Source: Phenylobacterium aquaticum (GTDB lineage: Bacteria > Pseudomonadota > Alphaproteobacteria > Caulobacterales > Caulobacteraceae). From it: a DNA stretch of 18,569 nt. The notes beneath the pieces are model-generated. The model saw only the letters and a program-made list of their open reading frames with translations. It did not search any database and was not told the origin of the DNA. How positions within the stretch are numbered: position 1 is the first letter of the stretch; each line of letters opens with the position of its first letter. This document shows, in pieces, positions 8,339 to 15,285 of this stretch. The position numbers and the translations under genes are program-made. Location: the NCBI RefSeq assembly GCF_947378715.1, contig NZ_CANCLE010000076.1, positions 1 through 18,569 on the forward strand, in the 5' to 3' direction.

Positions 8339-8419
8339 CTAGAGGACCGCGCCGAGAATGGCGCAGGTGAAGACGACGGCCAGCAGGCTGGCCGAGACGA
8401 TGAGTTCGCGCAGGCCCAC
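8339..8419 (-). CDS. 26-aa single-span membrane mini-protein between kdpB and kdpC (ORF26)
   Basis: After the kdpB stop codon, one base (8420) is followed by GTG (8419-8417) opening a 26-codon frame that ends at TAG (8341-8339). The product begins MGLRELIVSAS and continues as about 18 hydrophobic residues ending in LGAVL, that is, one predicted membrane helix after a short charged start. The frame fills the 97-base gap between kdpB and kdpC almost exactly, and its TAG lies inside the AGGAG ribosome-binding site of kdpC, the layout of a translated, coupled gene. It has no good ribosome-binding site of its own, so it would depend on ribosomes finishing kdpB. I do not recognise it. It could be a small accessory subunit of the pump or only a coupling ORF. 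Confidence 0.55.
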   Translation of the reverse strand: MGLRELIVSASLLAVVFTCAILGAVL

Positions 8420-8420
8420 C

Positions 8421-10490
8421 TCAGGCGAGCCCCAGGGCGGTGACCAGCATGTCGACCAGCTTGATGCCGATGAACGGCGCCACGAGCCCGCCCAGGCCGT
8501 AGATGGCCAGGTTGCGCGACAACAGCTTGCCGGCCCCGATGGCCCGGTAGGTGACGCCGCGCAGGGCCAGCGGGATCAGCATGACGATGATCACGGCGTT
8601 GAAGATCACCGCCGAGAGGATCGCGCTCTGAGGGCTGGTCAGATGCATGACGTTGAGCGCGCCCAGCGCGGGCAGGCCGGCCACGAAAATCGCCGGGATG
8701 ATGGCGAAATACTTGGCGACGTCATTGGCCACCGAGAAGGTGGTCAGCGCGCCGCGGGTGATCAGCATCTGCTTGCCGACCTCGACGATCTCGATGAGCT
8801 TGGTCGGGTCGCTGTCGAGGTCGACCATGTTGCCGGCCTCGCGGGCGGCCTGGGCGCCGGTCTGCATGGCCACCCCGACATCGGACTGGGCGAGCGCCGG
8901 GGCGTCATTGGCGCCGTCGCCGCACATGGCGACCAGCCGACCCTTGGCCTGTTCCTCGCGGATCAGCCGCAACTTGTCCTCGGGCGTGGCCTCGGCGAGG
9001 AAGTCGTCGACCCCGGCCTCCGAGGCGATCGCCGCAGCGGTCACCGGATTGTCGCCGGTGATCATCACCGTGCGCAGGCCCATCCGACGCAGGTCGGCGA
9101 AGCGCTCCTTCACGCCCGGCTTCACCACGTCCTTCAGATGGATGACCCCCATCAGGGCGCCATCCTCGCTGACCGCCAGGGGGGTGCCGCCGGAACGGGC
9201 GATACGATCCACGGCCGCCGACAACTCGGCGGGGACCTGATCAGGGCTGAGCGACAGGGTCTTGAGGACCGCGTCGACCGCGCCCTTGCGCCAGGATTTG
9301 CCGCCGACGTCGAGGCCGGACTGGCGGGTCATGGCGCTGAAGGCGATGAGGGTCGCGCCCTCGGGCGCCTGCAGGGTCAGGCCCTTGTCGCGGGCCAGAT
9401 CAACGATCGAGCGGCCCTCAGGCGTCTCGTCGCCCAGCGAGGCCATCAGGGTGGCGCGCAGGGCGGCTTCCGGCAGCACGCCGGGTGCGGAGATCACTTC
9501 GGTGGCCATGCGGTTGCCGAAGGTGATGGTGCCGGTCTTGTCGAGCAGCAGGGTGTCGACGTCGCCGGCGGCCTCCACGGCCCGACCCGAGGTGGCCAGG
9601 ACATTGACCTTCAGCAGCCGGTCCATGCCGGCGATGCCGATGGCCGACAGCAGCCCGCCGATCGTGGTCGGAATCAGGCAGATGAACAGGGCGCCCAGCA
9701 CCAGGGGGTCGAGTTTCACGCCGGAATAGGCGCCCAGGCCCAGCAAGGTCACGACCGCGATCAGGAAGATCAGGGTCAGGCCGGCCAGCAGCACGGCCAG
9801 CGCGATCTCGTTGGGGGTCTTACGGCGCTCCGCGCCCTCGACCATGGCGATCATGCGGTCGAGGAAGGTGTCGCCCGGCGCCGAGGTGATACGGACCTTG
9901 ATCCAGTCCGACACCACGGTCGTGCCGCCGGTCACGGCCGACCGGTCGCCGCCGGATTCACGGATCACCGGGGCCGATTCGCCGGTGATGGCCGCCTCGT
10001 TGACCGAGGCTATGCCCTCGATGATCTCGCCGTCGGCCGGGACGACGTCCCCGGCTTCGACCAGCACGATCTCGCCTATGCCCAGCTTGTGGGCCGGGGT
10101 GGGCACGATGGTCCCGGTCTTGGGGTCGATGATCAGCTTGGCCTTGGTGGTGACCCGCGAGGCGCGCAGGGAATCGGCGGCGGCCTTGCCCCGGCCCTCG
10201 GCGACGCTTTCCGCCAGATTGGCGAACAGCACCGTGGCCCAGAGCCAGAGCGCCAGCTGGATGGCGAAGCCCGCAGCCTGGCCGGAGGCGACGGCGACCA
10301 CGGCGGAGACGGTCGACAGGACCGCGACGATCTCCGTCGTGAAGATCACCGGATTGCCGACCAGCTTGCGCGGATCGAGCTTGCCGACGGCGGCCAGGGC
10401 GGCCTGGCCCAGAACCTTGGGTGAGAGGCTGTTGCTGAGCGCGGAAGGGCCGCGACGGCCGGATCCCACGGGAGTGGATGACATGGACAT
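8421..10490 (-). CDS. kdpB: KdpB, ATP-hydrolysing subunit of the Kdp potassium pump
   Basis: KdpB is the P-type ATPase subunit that powers potassium import through KdpA. The 689-residue protein has the actuator motif TGES (169-172, with Ser172 at the site that is regulated by phosphorylation in E. coli), the phosphorylation motif DKTGTIT with Asp317, and the hinge motif GDGANDAP (524-531). The KTPNEIAL segment (224-231) precedes the third membrane helix, and ICLIPTTIGGL (270-280) is the membrane motif typical of KdpB. Nothing is missing. The chosen ATG at 10490 follows the kdpA stop by 11 bases; a second in-frame ATG two codons in is an alternative. The stop is one base before the 26-aa ORF. 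Confidence 0.97.
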   Translation of the reverse strand: MSMSSTPVGSGRRGPSALSNSLSPKVLGQAALAAVGKLDPRKLVGNPVIFTTEIVAVLSTVSAVVAVASGQAAGFAIQLALWLWATVLFANLAESVAEGRGKAAADSLRASRVTTKAKLIIDPKTGTIVPTPAHKLGIGEIVLVEAGDVVPADGEIIEGIASVNEAAITGESAPVIRESGGDRSAVTGGTTVVSDWIKVRITSAPGDTFLDRMIAMVEGAERRKTPNEIALAVLLAGLTLIFLIAVVTLLGLGAYSGVKLDPLVLGALFICLIPTTIGGLLSAIGIAGMDRLLKVNVLATSGRAVEAAGDVDTLLLDKTGTITFGNRMATEVISAPGVLPEAALRATLMASLGDETPEGRSIVDLARDKGLTLQAPEGATLIAFSAMTRQSGLDVGGKSWRKGAVDAVLKTLSLSPDQVPAELSAAVDRIARSGGTPLAVSEDGALMGVIHLKDVVKPGVKERFADLRRMGLRTVMITGDNPVTAAAIASEAGVDDFLAEATPEDKLRLIREEQAKGRLVAMCGDGANDAPALAQSDVGVAMQTGAQAAREAGNMVDLDSDPTKLIEIVEVGKQMLITRGALTTFSVANDVAKYFAIIPAIFVAGLPALGALNVMHLTSPQSAILSAVIFNAVIIVMLIPLALRGVTYRAIGAGKLLSRNLAIYGLGGLVAPFIGIKLVDMLVTALGLA

Positions 10491-10501
10491 GATGATGTCT
10501 C

Positions 10502-12211
10502 TCAGTGGCCCGCGACCGCCTGAAGCACCTGGAAGTGCTCCACGATCGGGCCAAGCGCGAGGGCGGGGAAGAACTGCAGGCCGCCCATGATCAGCACGAC
10601 GCCGATCAGGAGGCCGATGAACAGCGGACCGTCGGTGGGGAAGGAGCCGCTGGTAGGGGCGAGCTTGGGCTTGGCGGCCAGGGCGCCGGCGATGGCCAGG
10701 ACCGGGATCGCATAGGCGAAGCGACCCAGGATCATGGCGATGCCCAGCGTCGTGTCCCAGTAGGGGGCGTTGGCGGTCAGGCCCGCGAAGGCCGAGCCGT
10801 TGTTCCCCGCCGCCGAGGAATAGGCGTAGACGATCTCCGACAGCCCATGGGGCCCGTGGTTGAGCAGGCCCGCCAGGGCGGCGGGCAGCACGGCGGCGAC
10901 CGCCGAGAAGCCGAGGATGGCGGTCGGCAGGATCAGCACCGCCAGCATGGCGAACTTCACCTCCCGGGCCTCAACCTTCTTGCCGAGATATTCCGGGGTC
11001 CGGCCGACCATCAGCCCGGCCACAAAGACGGCGATCAGGGCCATGACCACCATGCCATAGAGGCCCGAGCCCACCCCGCCGGGGATGATCTCGCCCAGCT
11101 GGATCAGGAACAGGGCGATCCCGCCGCCCAGGGGCATCAGGCTGTCATGCATGGAATTGACCCCGCCGTCCGAGGCGCCCGTGGTGGCGGCCGTCCAGAT
11201 GGCGGTCGAGGGGGCGCCGAAGCGGACTTCCTTGCCCTCCATGTTGGGGCCGGGGGCGGCGTGGGCCGCGACCTGGGCCGGCGCCGGTTGGACCTCGGCG
11301 GCGTAGATGCCGGCTGCGCCCAGGCTGAGCAGGATGGTCATCACCGCCACCAGGGCGCGGGCTTCGGCCTTGGCGAAGGCGACGCGACCGAAGGCGATGA
11401 CGCAGCCGAAGGAAAGGGCGTTCATGATCACGATCTCGATGAGATTGGTGATCGCGTTCGGGTTCTCGAAGGGGTGGGCGGAGTTGGCGTTGAACACGCC
11501 GCCGCCATTGGTGCCCAGCTGCTTAATCGCTTCCTGGCTGGCTGTCGGATAGAGCGAGATGGTCTGTTTGGCGCCTTCCAGGGTGGTGGCGTCGATATGG
11601 GCCGCCAGGGTCTGGGGCATGCCCAGTCCCACGAAGACGATGGCGATCACAAACGAGATCGGCAGCAGGACGTAGAGGCTGATCCGGGTCAGATCGACCC
11701 AGAAATCCCCAAGATTTTCACCCCGATTGGCCGCGAAGGCCCGGGCCAGCGCCGCAGCCACCGCCATGCCGGCCGCGGCCGACAGGAAGTTGTGTGAGGT
11801 CAGGCCGGCCATCTGGGAGAAGGTCGAGACCGTGGTCTCGGGCACATAGGACTGCCAGTTGGTGTTGGTGACGAAGCTGATGGCGGTGTTGAACGCCAGG
11901 TGCGGCGCAAGACCCGCGAAGCCCTGAGGGTTCAGGGGCAGCAAGTCCTGGAAGCGCAGGATCAGATAGAGCACCACGAAGCTCGCCGCGCTGAACCCGA
12001 GGAACGCCCCGGCGTAGCCCAGCCAGTTCTGGCCCTTCTCGGGCTTCACGCCGCAGGCGGCGTAGATCGCCGCCTCCACAGGCTTGAGCACCGGATCGAG
12101 CCAGGTGGAGTCGCCGCGCCAGACGCGGGCCAGATAAATACCGATAGGCCAGCCCAATCCAACGATCAGGGCCAGCGTCAGGGCGATCTCCGCCCATCCT
12201 TGCCAGTTCAT
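10502..12211 (-). CDS. kdpA: KdpA, potassium-translocating subunit
   Basis: KdpA is the channel-like membrane subunit that binds and passes K+ in the KdpFABC pump. The 569-residue protein is a normal-length member with about ten membrane helices. The four pore loops are visible: FVTNTNWQSY (113-122), GTNGGGVFNANSAHPFENP (233-251), TTGASDGGVNSMHDS (343-357) and GNNGSAFAGL (469-478), matching the positions of the selectivity-filter repeats. The GRTPEYLGKK segment (403-412) is also typical. The ATG lies 13 bases after the kdpF stop and is only weakly preceded by a ribosome-binding site, so translation is probably coupled to kdpF. Confidence 0.97.
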   Translation of the reverse strand: MNWQGWAEIALTLALIVGLGWPIGIYLARVWRGDSTWLDPVLKPVEAAIYAACGVKPEKGQNWLGYAGAFLGFSAASFVVLYLILRFQDLLPLNPQGFAGLAPHLAFNTAISFVTNTNWQSYVPETTVSTFSQMAGLTSHNFLSAAAGMAVAAALARAFAANRGENLGDFWVDLTRISLYVLLPISFVIAIVFVGLGMPQTLAAHIDATTLEGAKQTISLYPTASQEAIKQLGTNGGGVFNANSAHPFENPNAITNLIEIVIMNALSFGCVIAFGRVAFAKAEARALVAVMTILLSLGAAGIYAAEVQPAPAQVAAHAAPGPNMEGKEVRFGAPSTAIWTAATTGASDGGVNSMHDSLMPLGGGIALFLIQLGEIIPGGVGSGLYGMVVMALIAVFVAGLMVGRTPEYLGKKVEAREVKFAMLAVLILPTAILGFSAVAAVLPAALAGLLNHGPHGLSEIVYAYSSAAGNNGSAFAGLTANAPYWDTTLGIAMILGRFAYAIPVLAIAGALAAKPKLAPTSGSFPTDGPLFIGLLIGVVLIMGGLQFFPALALGPIVEHFQVLQAVAGH

Positions 12212-12224
12212 GGAAATGTGTCCG

Positions 12225-12311
12225 TCAGAAACGATCGGGTCGCAGCAGGGCGACGATCATGTAGAGGCCAACGCCGACGGCGCCGGCGGCCCAGAGCAGG
12301 TTCACCAGCAT
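12225..12311 (-). CDS. kdpF: KdpF, small stabilising subunit of the Kdp pump
   Basis: A 28-codon frame starts at ATG 12311 and ends at TGA 12227-12225. The product is one hydrophobic helix that begins MLVNLLWAAG and ends in ALLRPDRF; the Leu-Leu-Arg-Pro-(Asp/Glu)-Arg-Phe end is the hallmark of KdpF proteins, which are about 29 residues and pack against KdpA to stabilise the complex. Its place, 13 bases ahead of kdpA, is the usual one. It begins two bases after the stop of the 27-aa ORF, suggesting coupled translation. Confidence 0.88.
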   Translation of the reverse strand: MLVNLLWAAGAVGVGLYMIVALLRPDRF

Positions 12312-12313
12312 GG

Positions 12314-12397
12314 TCAGACGCGCCTCAGGGCGGCGGCATAGGCGCCGAGCCCGACGAAGCAGCCCAGCCCAAGGGCCAGAAACAGGAGATCAAGCAT
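12314..12397 (-). CDS. 27-aa single-span membrane mini-protein ahead of kdpF (ORF27)
   Basis: ATG 12397 opens a 27-codon frame ending at TGA 12316-12314, two bases before the kdpF start. The product begins MLDLLFLALGLG, stays hydrophobic for about 20 residues and ends in ALRRV, so it is a predicted single membrane helix with a positively charged C-terminal end, KdpF-like in size but without the RPDRF ending. It would be the first gene of the kdp transcript. I have a faint recollection of short hydrophobic ORFs of this style ahead of kdpF in other Proteobacteria, but cannot confirm a family. It might be a second small pump subunit, a KdpF paralogue, or a leader ORF that sets kdpF translation. 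Confidence 0.55.
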   Translation of the reverse strand: MLDLLFLALGLGCFVGLGAYAAALRRV

Positions 12398-12439
12398 ATG
12401 GATTCGCTCGCGTGGATCAGGCGGCGAACCTGCGCTTCA

Positions 12440-12462
12440 GGCGCGTAAGGTCTCCACGCGCC
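12440..12462 (-). promoter_or_regulatory. Hairpin in the kdp leader
   Basis: GGCGCGT (12440-12446) and ACGCGCC (12456-12462) form a perfect 7-bp stem with a nine-base loop, between bamE and the first kdp ORF. On the minus strand it is followed by TGAAGCGC, not a T run, so it is unlikely to be an efficient terminator for bamE. It may be a leader structure of the kdp messenger. Confidence 0.3.
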
Positions 12463-12475
12463 TTCGATCGGCAGC

Positions 12476-12495
12476 GCATAAGGACCGTATAAGGA
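12476..12495 (-). promoter_or_regulatory. Candidate KdpE operator: direct repeat with 11-bp period
   Basis: The motif GYATAAGGA (plus-strand reading) occurs at 12476-12484 and again at 12487-12495, eleven bases apart, about 80 bases upstream of the first kdp ORF. On the kdp coding strand this reads TCCTTAT twice. OmpR-family regulators such as KdpE bind tandem half-sites spaced by one helical turn, and this is the most AT-rich part of the kdp upstream region. I could not place a matching -35/-10 pair with confidence. Assignment to KdpE is inference from position and spacing. Confidence 0.4.
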
Positions 12496-12507
12496 TTTGG
12501 TCGTGGG

Positions 12508-13011
12508 TTAGCGGCGGTCGCCCGGGCGCTGGCCAGGAACGCCTTCGTCCTCGGCGTTGGGCAGCATCTGGCCACGGCCGACCGAACCGATCAGCTGTTC
12601 CATGATGGTCAGCTCGCGGCCACGGGTCGGGGTCTCACGGCCGTTGAAGGCGATGACCTTGCCATCCTTCAGGCTCAGCTGATTGACCGAGGTCACCACC
12701 TCGGAGTCCTTGTCGAACTGGATGGCGGTGATGTCGCGCCGGGTGGTGACCGGCTTGCGGAAGGCCACCGTCTCCTTGATCTGGTCGATATAGAACCAGG
12801 TGTTGGGGTCGAAGGTGGAGGTCTGGGACGGCGAGCCCAACCGGCCGCGCACGGTCGATTTGGTGTCGGCTCCGACCTTCACGTCCTTGGGATTGGCCTC
12901 GATGGCCTGAAAGCCCGAATAGGTGGTGATCGGCGTACACGCGCCCACGGCCAGCAGGCTGGCGGCTATGGCGGCATAGGCGGCGCGTCGAAGCATATCG
13001 GACCCGTTCAT
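12508..13011 (-). CDS. bamE: BamE (SmpA/OmlA) outer-membrane assembly lipoprotein
   Basis: BamE is a lipoprotein of the BAM complex that inserts beta-barrel proteins into the outer membrane. The 167-residue product has a lipoprotein signal ending in LLAVGAC with Cys25 as the lipidated residue, then the SmpA/OmlA core: QAIEANPKDVKVGADTKSTVRGRLGSP, TSTFDPNTWFYI and AIQFDKDSEVVTSV. The C-terminal tail from about residue 130 is extended and polar, as in many alphaproteobacterial forms. ATG 13011 has AGGGAA close upstream; a second in-frame ATG at 12996 would give a more typical 19-residue signal. It is divergent from the UQCC chaperone gene. The kdp operon follows on the same strand after 110 bases without a clear terminator, so some read-through into kdp is possible. 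Confidence 0.92.
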   Translation of the reverse strand: MNGSDMLRRAAYAAIAASLLAVGACTPITTYSGFQAIEANPKDVKVGADTKSTVRGRLGSPSQTSTFDPNTWFYIDQIKETVAFRKPVTTRRDITAIQFDKDSEVVTSVNQLSLKDGKVIAFNGRETPTRGRELTIMEQLIGSVGRGQMLPNAEDEGVPGQRPGDRR

Positions 13012-13023
13012 TTTCCCTGGGCT

Positions 13024-13054
13024 TTGACCTATCGCTCGCGGCCCCGTACTGCAA
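13024..13054. promoter_or_regulatory. Divergent promoter region between bamE and UQCC gene
   Basis: The short gap between bamE and the UQCC start holds TTGACC at 13024-13029 reading rightward with TACTGC 17 bases further on. Reading leftward, TTGCAGT at 13054-13048 is followed after 12 bases by GCGATAGG, loosely fitting the Caulobacter housekeeping pattern. Both are imperfect; that the region must hold two divergent promoters follows from gene orientation. Confidence 0.3.
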
Positions 13055-13095
13055 TGCCGCCCTTAAGCCCGTCTGAGGGCGAAATCGAGGCCAAG

Positions 13096-13641
13096 ATGTT
13101 CCTGGACCGCCTGTTCCGTCCCCGACCCGCCCAAATGGCGGGACGCGCGCTCTACACAGCCGTGGTCGCCCAGGCGCGCGATCCTTTGCTCTACAGCGAT
13201 TGCGGCGCCCCGGACACGGTCGAGGGCCGCTTCGAGATCTATTCCCTGCACGTGGTGCTGCTGCTGGAACGCCTCAGGCGCCAGGGGGCCCTGGCCGCCG
13301 AAACGTCGCAGGCCCTGTTCGACACCTATGTCCGCTCCCTTGACGACGCCCTGCGCGAAATGGGCGTCGGTGACCTGTCGGTCGGCAAGAAGATGCGCAA
13401 GCTGGGCGAGGCGTTCTATGGACGGGTGAAGTCCTACGAGGCCGCCTTTGAGGTGCTGCCGGACGCCGGTCCCTTGCAGGCCCTGCTGCTGCGCACGGTC
13501 TATGACGGGGTGGAGTCCGCCGACACGGGCCGCCTGAGCGCCTATATATTGGCCCAGAAGGCGGCCCTGGCCGCCGCGCCGCTCGAGACCTTGCTGGCGG
13601 GTCAGGCGCCTTGGACGACGACCGCCGGAGCTGGCGCATGA
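13096..13641 (+). CDS. Ubiquinol-cytochrome c chaperone family protein
   Basis: Members of this family (bacterial relatives of mitochondrial Cbp3/UQCC1) are thought to help biogenesis of the cytochrome bc1 complex. The 181-residue soluble protein has the family's start FLDRLFRPRPAQ, the AGRALYTAVVAQARDPLLY segment (about 15-33), EIYSLHVVLLLERLRRQG, TSQALFDTYVRSLDDALREMGVGDLSVGKKMRKLGEAFYGRVKSYE in the middle, and an alpha-helical C-terminal part. I chose ATG 13096 because GAGG lies at a good distance upstream and the family begins at this point; ATG 13054 or TTG 13024 would add an atypical Pro/Ser-rich extension. The stop overlaps the next gene by four bases (ATGA). The role in bc1 assembly comes from the family, not from this sequence. 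Confidence 0.9.
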   Translation: MFLDRLFRPRPAQMAGRALYTAVVAQARDPLLYSDCGAPDTVEGRFEIYSLHVVLLLERLRRQGALAAETSQALFDTYVRSLDDALREMGVGDLSVGKKMRKLGEAFYGRVKSYEAAFEVLPDAGPLQALLLRTVYDGVESADTGRLSAYILAQKAALAAAPLETLLAGQAPWTTTAGAGA

Positions 13642-14156
13642 CCTGGACGCATCCGATTCGCCTGGCCGACCTCGCCCGGGGACCGATCAGCCTGAAGCTG
13701 GACGCCGACGAGCCGACCCGCCTGGCCCTGGCCAAGAGCCTCGACCTGGTCAGCCTGCCGGCCTTCAGCTGCGACATCACCATCAAGCCCTGGCTCGACG
13801 GTGCGGAGATCGACGGCCGGCTGCATGCCGTGGTCGAACAGATCTGCGGCGTCACCCTGGATCAATTCGAACAGCCGCTGGAGACGCGCTTCGAACTGCG
13901 AGTCGTGCCGGCCGGAAGCCCCCATACCCCGAGTGAGTCGGAGGGCGGCGAGATCGAACTGGACCCCGAGGCGCCCGATCCGCCGGATGTGCTGGAGGGC
14001 GATATCATCGACATCGCCGCCTATGCCCAGGAACAGCTGGCCCTGAGCGTCGATCCCTTTCCCCGCAAGCCCGGGGTGACTTTCGACTACACCCCTGAGA
14101 CCCAGGAAGAATCGCCCTTCGCCGCGCTTCTGAAGCTCAAGGGCTCCGAGGGATGA
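13638..14156 (+). CDS. DUF177 (YceD-like) protein
   Basis: The 172-residue acidic soluble protein belongs to the DUF177/YceD family. It begins MTWTHPIRLADLARGPISL, has the CDITIKPWLDG strand (45-55), the diagnostic GRLHAVVEQICGVTLDQFEQPL block (60-81, Cys70) and an Asp/Glu-rich stretch leading to GDIIDIAAYAQEQLALSVDPFPRKPG. The ATG overlaps the stop of the UQCC gene in ATGA, which fixes the start. In E. coli yceD precedes rpmF and plsX, and the family has been linked to 23S rRNA processing and ribosome assembly; here plsX follows but rpmF is absent from the 76-base gap. The exact activity is not visible in the sequence. Confidence 0.9.
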   Translation: MTWTHPIRLADLARGPISLKLDADEPTRLALAKSLDLVSLPAFSCDITIKPWLDGAEIDGRLHAVVEQICGVTLDQFEQPLETRFELRVVPAGSPHTPSESEGGEIELDPEAPDPPDVLEGDIIDIAAYAQEQLALSVDPFPRKPGVTFDYTPETQEESPFAALLKLKGSEG

Positions 14157-14168
14157 GGGCGGGTTTGT

Positions 14169-14194
14169 TTGCAACCAGGTTCGGCGGCTGTATC
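14169..14194 (+). promoter_or_regulatory. Candidate plsX promoter, Caulobacter housekeeping type
   Basis: TTGCAAC at 14169-14175 is followed after 11 bases by GCTGTATC at 14187-14194. The second box matches the Caulobacter housekeeping -10 pattern GCTANAWC at seven of eight positions and the spacing is within the known 10-14. It lies in the 76-base gap between the DUF177 gene and plsX. Transcription would begin near 14200. Confidence 0.45.
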
Positions 14195-14232
14195 GTCCGG
14201 CCGCGCATGAATACGGGGCTGGACGCAACCAC

Positions 14233-15285
14233 GTGAGCCAAACTCAGGTCATTTCTATCGACGCGATGGGCGGTGACCATGGCCCCAGCGAAACCGTGCC
14301 CGGCGTGGCCCTGGCCGCCAGGTCCCTGGCGAACGTCCGTTTTCTGCTGCATGGCGACGAGGCGAAGATCGCCCCGGAGCTGGCCCGCTTCCCCGCCCTG
14401 AAGGCCCAGGCCGAGGTTCGCCACACCGACAAGATCGTCGCCTCCGACGAGAAGCCCGCCATCGCCCTGCGGCGCGGCAAGGGTTCGTCGATGTGGAACG
14501 CCGTCGAGGCCGTGAAGGCCGGCGAGGCCCAGGCCGCAGTCTCCAGCGGCAACACCGGCGGCCTGATGGCGATCTCGATGCTGATCCTGCGGATGAGCGT
14601 CGCGGTCGACCGCCCCTGCCTGGTCGCCAACTGGCCAGGCGCCAAGGGCCTGACCACGGTGCTGGACGTGGGCGCCAATATCGACTGCGACGCCGAGCGC
14701 CTGGTCGAGTTCGCGATCATGGGCGAGGCTTATCACCGGGCCGTCCATGGCGTGGCGCGCCCCACGGTCGGGTTGATCAATATCGGCTCTGAGGACGTGA
14801 AGGGCCATGAAGAGGTCCGCCAGGCCCACGCCATCCTGAAATCCGGCCGCTTCGACCTGGACTATCGCGGCTTCGTCGAAGGCGACGATCTGTCGAAGAA
14901 TACGGTCGACGTGGCCGTGACCGACGGCTTCAGCGGCAATCTGATGCTGAAGACCGCCGAGGGCACCGGGCGCTATGTCGAGGCCGCGCTGAAGGGCGCG
15001 CTCACCAGTTCGCCCCTGTCTATGCTGGGCGCCCTGCTGGCGCGCGGGGCTCTGCTGGGGTTCCGCGAGAAGCTCAACCCGCCTCGGGCGGCGCCGTTGC
15101 TGGGTCTGAACGGCCTGGTGGTCAAGTCCCATGGCGGCGCCAAGGCCCGGGACTTTGGCGACGCGGTGCTGATGGCGGCAGGCTTCCCGCAAAACGACTT
15201 CGCCGCCGAGATCGAACGCAATATGACGCGGCTCAGCGCCGCCCTGGCCGCGAGCCATGAGCCCACCGTCGAGGAGCCGTCCTGA
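14233..15285 (+). CDS. plsX: Phosphate acyltransferase PlsX
   Basis: PlsX makes acyl-phosphate from acyl-ACP, the first committed step toward phosphatidic acid in the PlsX/PlsY route, as a peripheral membrane protein. The 350-residue protein begins with ISIDAMGGDHGPSETVPG (7-24), then has DEKPAIALRRGKGSSMW, the SSGNTGGLMA motif, the RPCLVANWPG and TVLDVGAN blocks, INIGSEDVKGHEEV and VAVTDGFSGNLMLKTAEG, all characteristic of the family. Length is normal. The GTG start at 14233 puts the DAMGGD motif at the usual distance but has no ribosome-binding site; a nine-codon ORF (14207-14236) overlaps it by GTGA. The fabH GTG follows the stop with no spacing, so the two are coupled. Confidence 0.95.
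   Translation: MSQTQVISIDAMGGDHGPSETVPGVALAARSLANVRFLLHGDEAKIAPELARFPALKAQAEVRHTDKIVASDEKPAIALRRGKGSSMWNAVEAVKAGEAQAAVSSGNTGGLMAISMLILRMSVAVDRPCLVANWPGAKGLTTVLDVGANIDCDAERLVEFAIMGEAYHRAVHGVARPTVGLINIGSEDVKGHEEVRQAHAILKSGRFDLDYRGFVEGDDLSKNTVDVAVTDGFSGNLMLKTAEGTGRYVEAALKGALTSSPLSMLGALLARGALLGFREKLNPPRAAPLLGLNGLVVKSHGGAKARDFGDAVLMAAGFPQNDFAAEIERNMTRLSAALAASHEPTVEEPS

Noticed and set aside
8358..10424. 688-codon open frame antisense to kdpB
   Set aside because: Low-complexity Gly/Asp/Gln/His-rich translation mirroring kdpB, which has all its motifs on the other strand.
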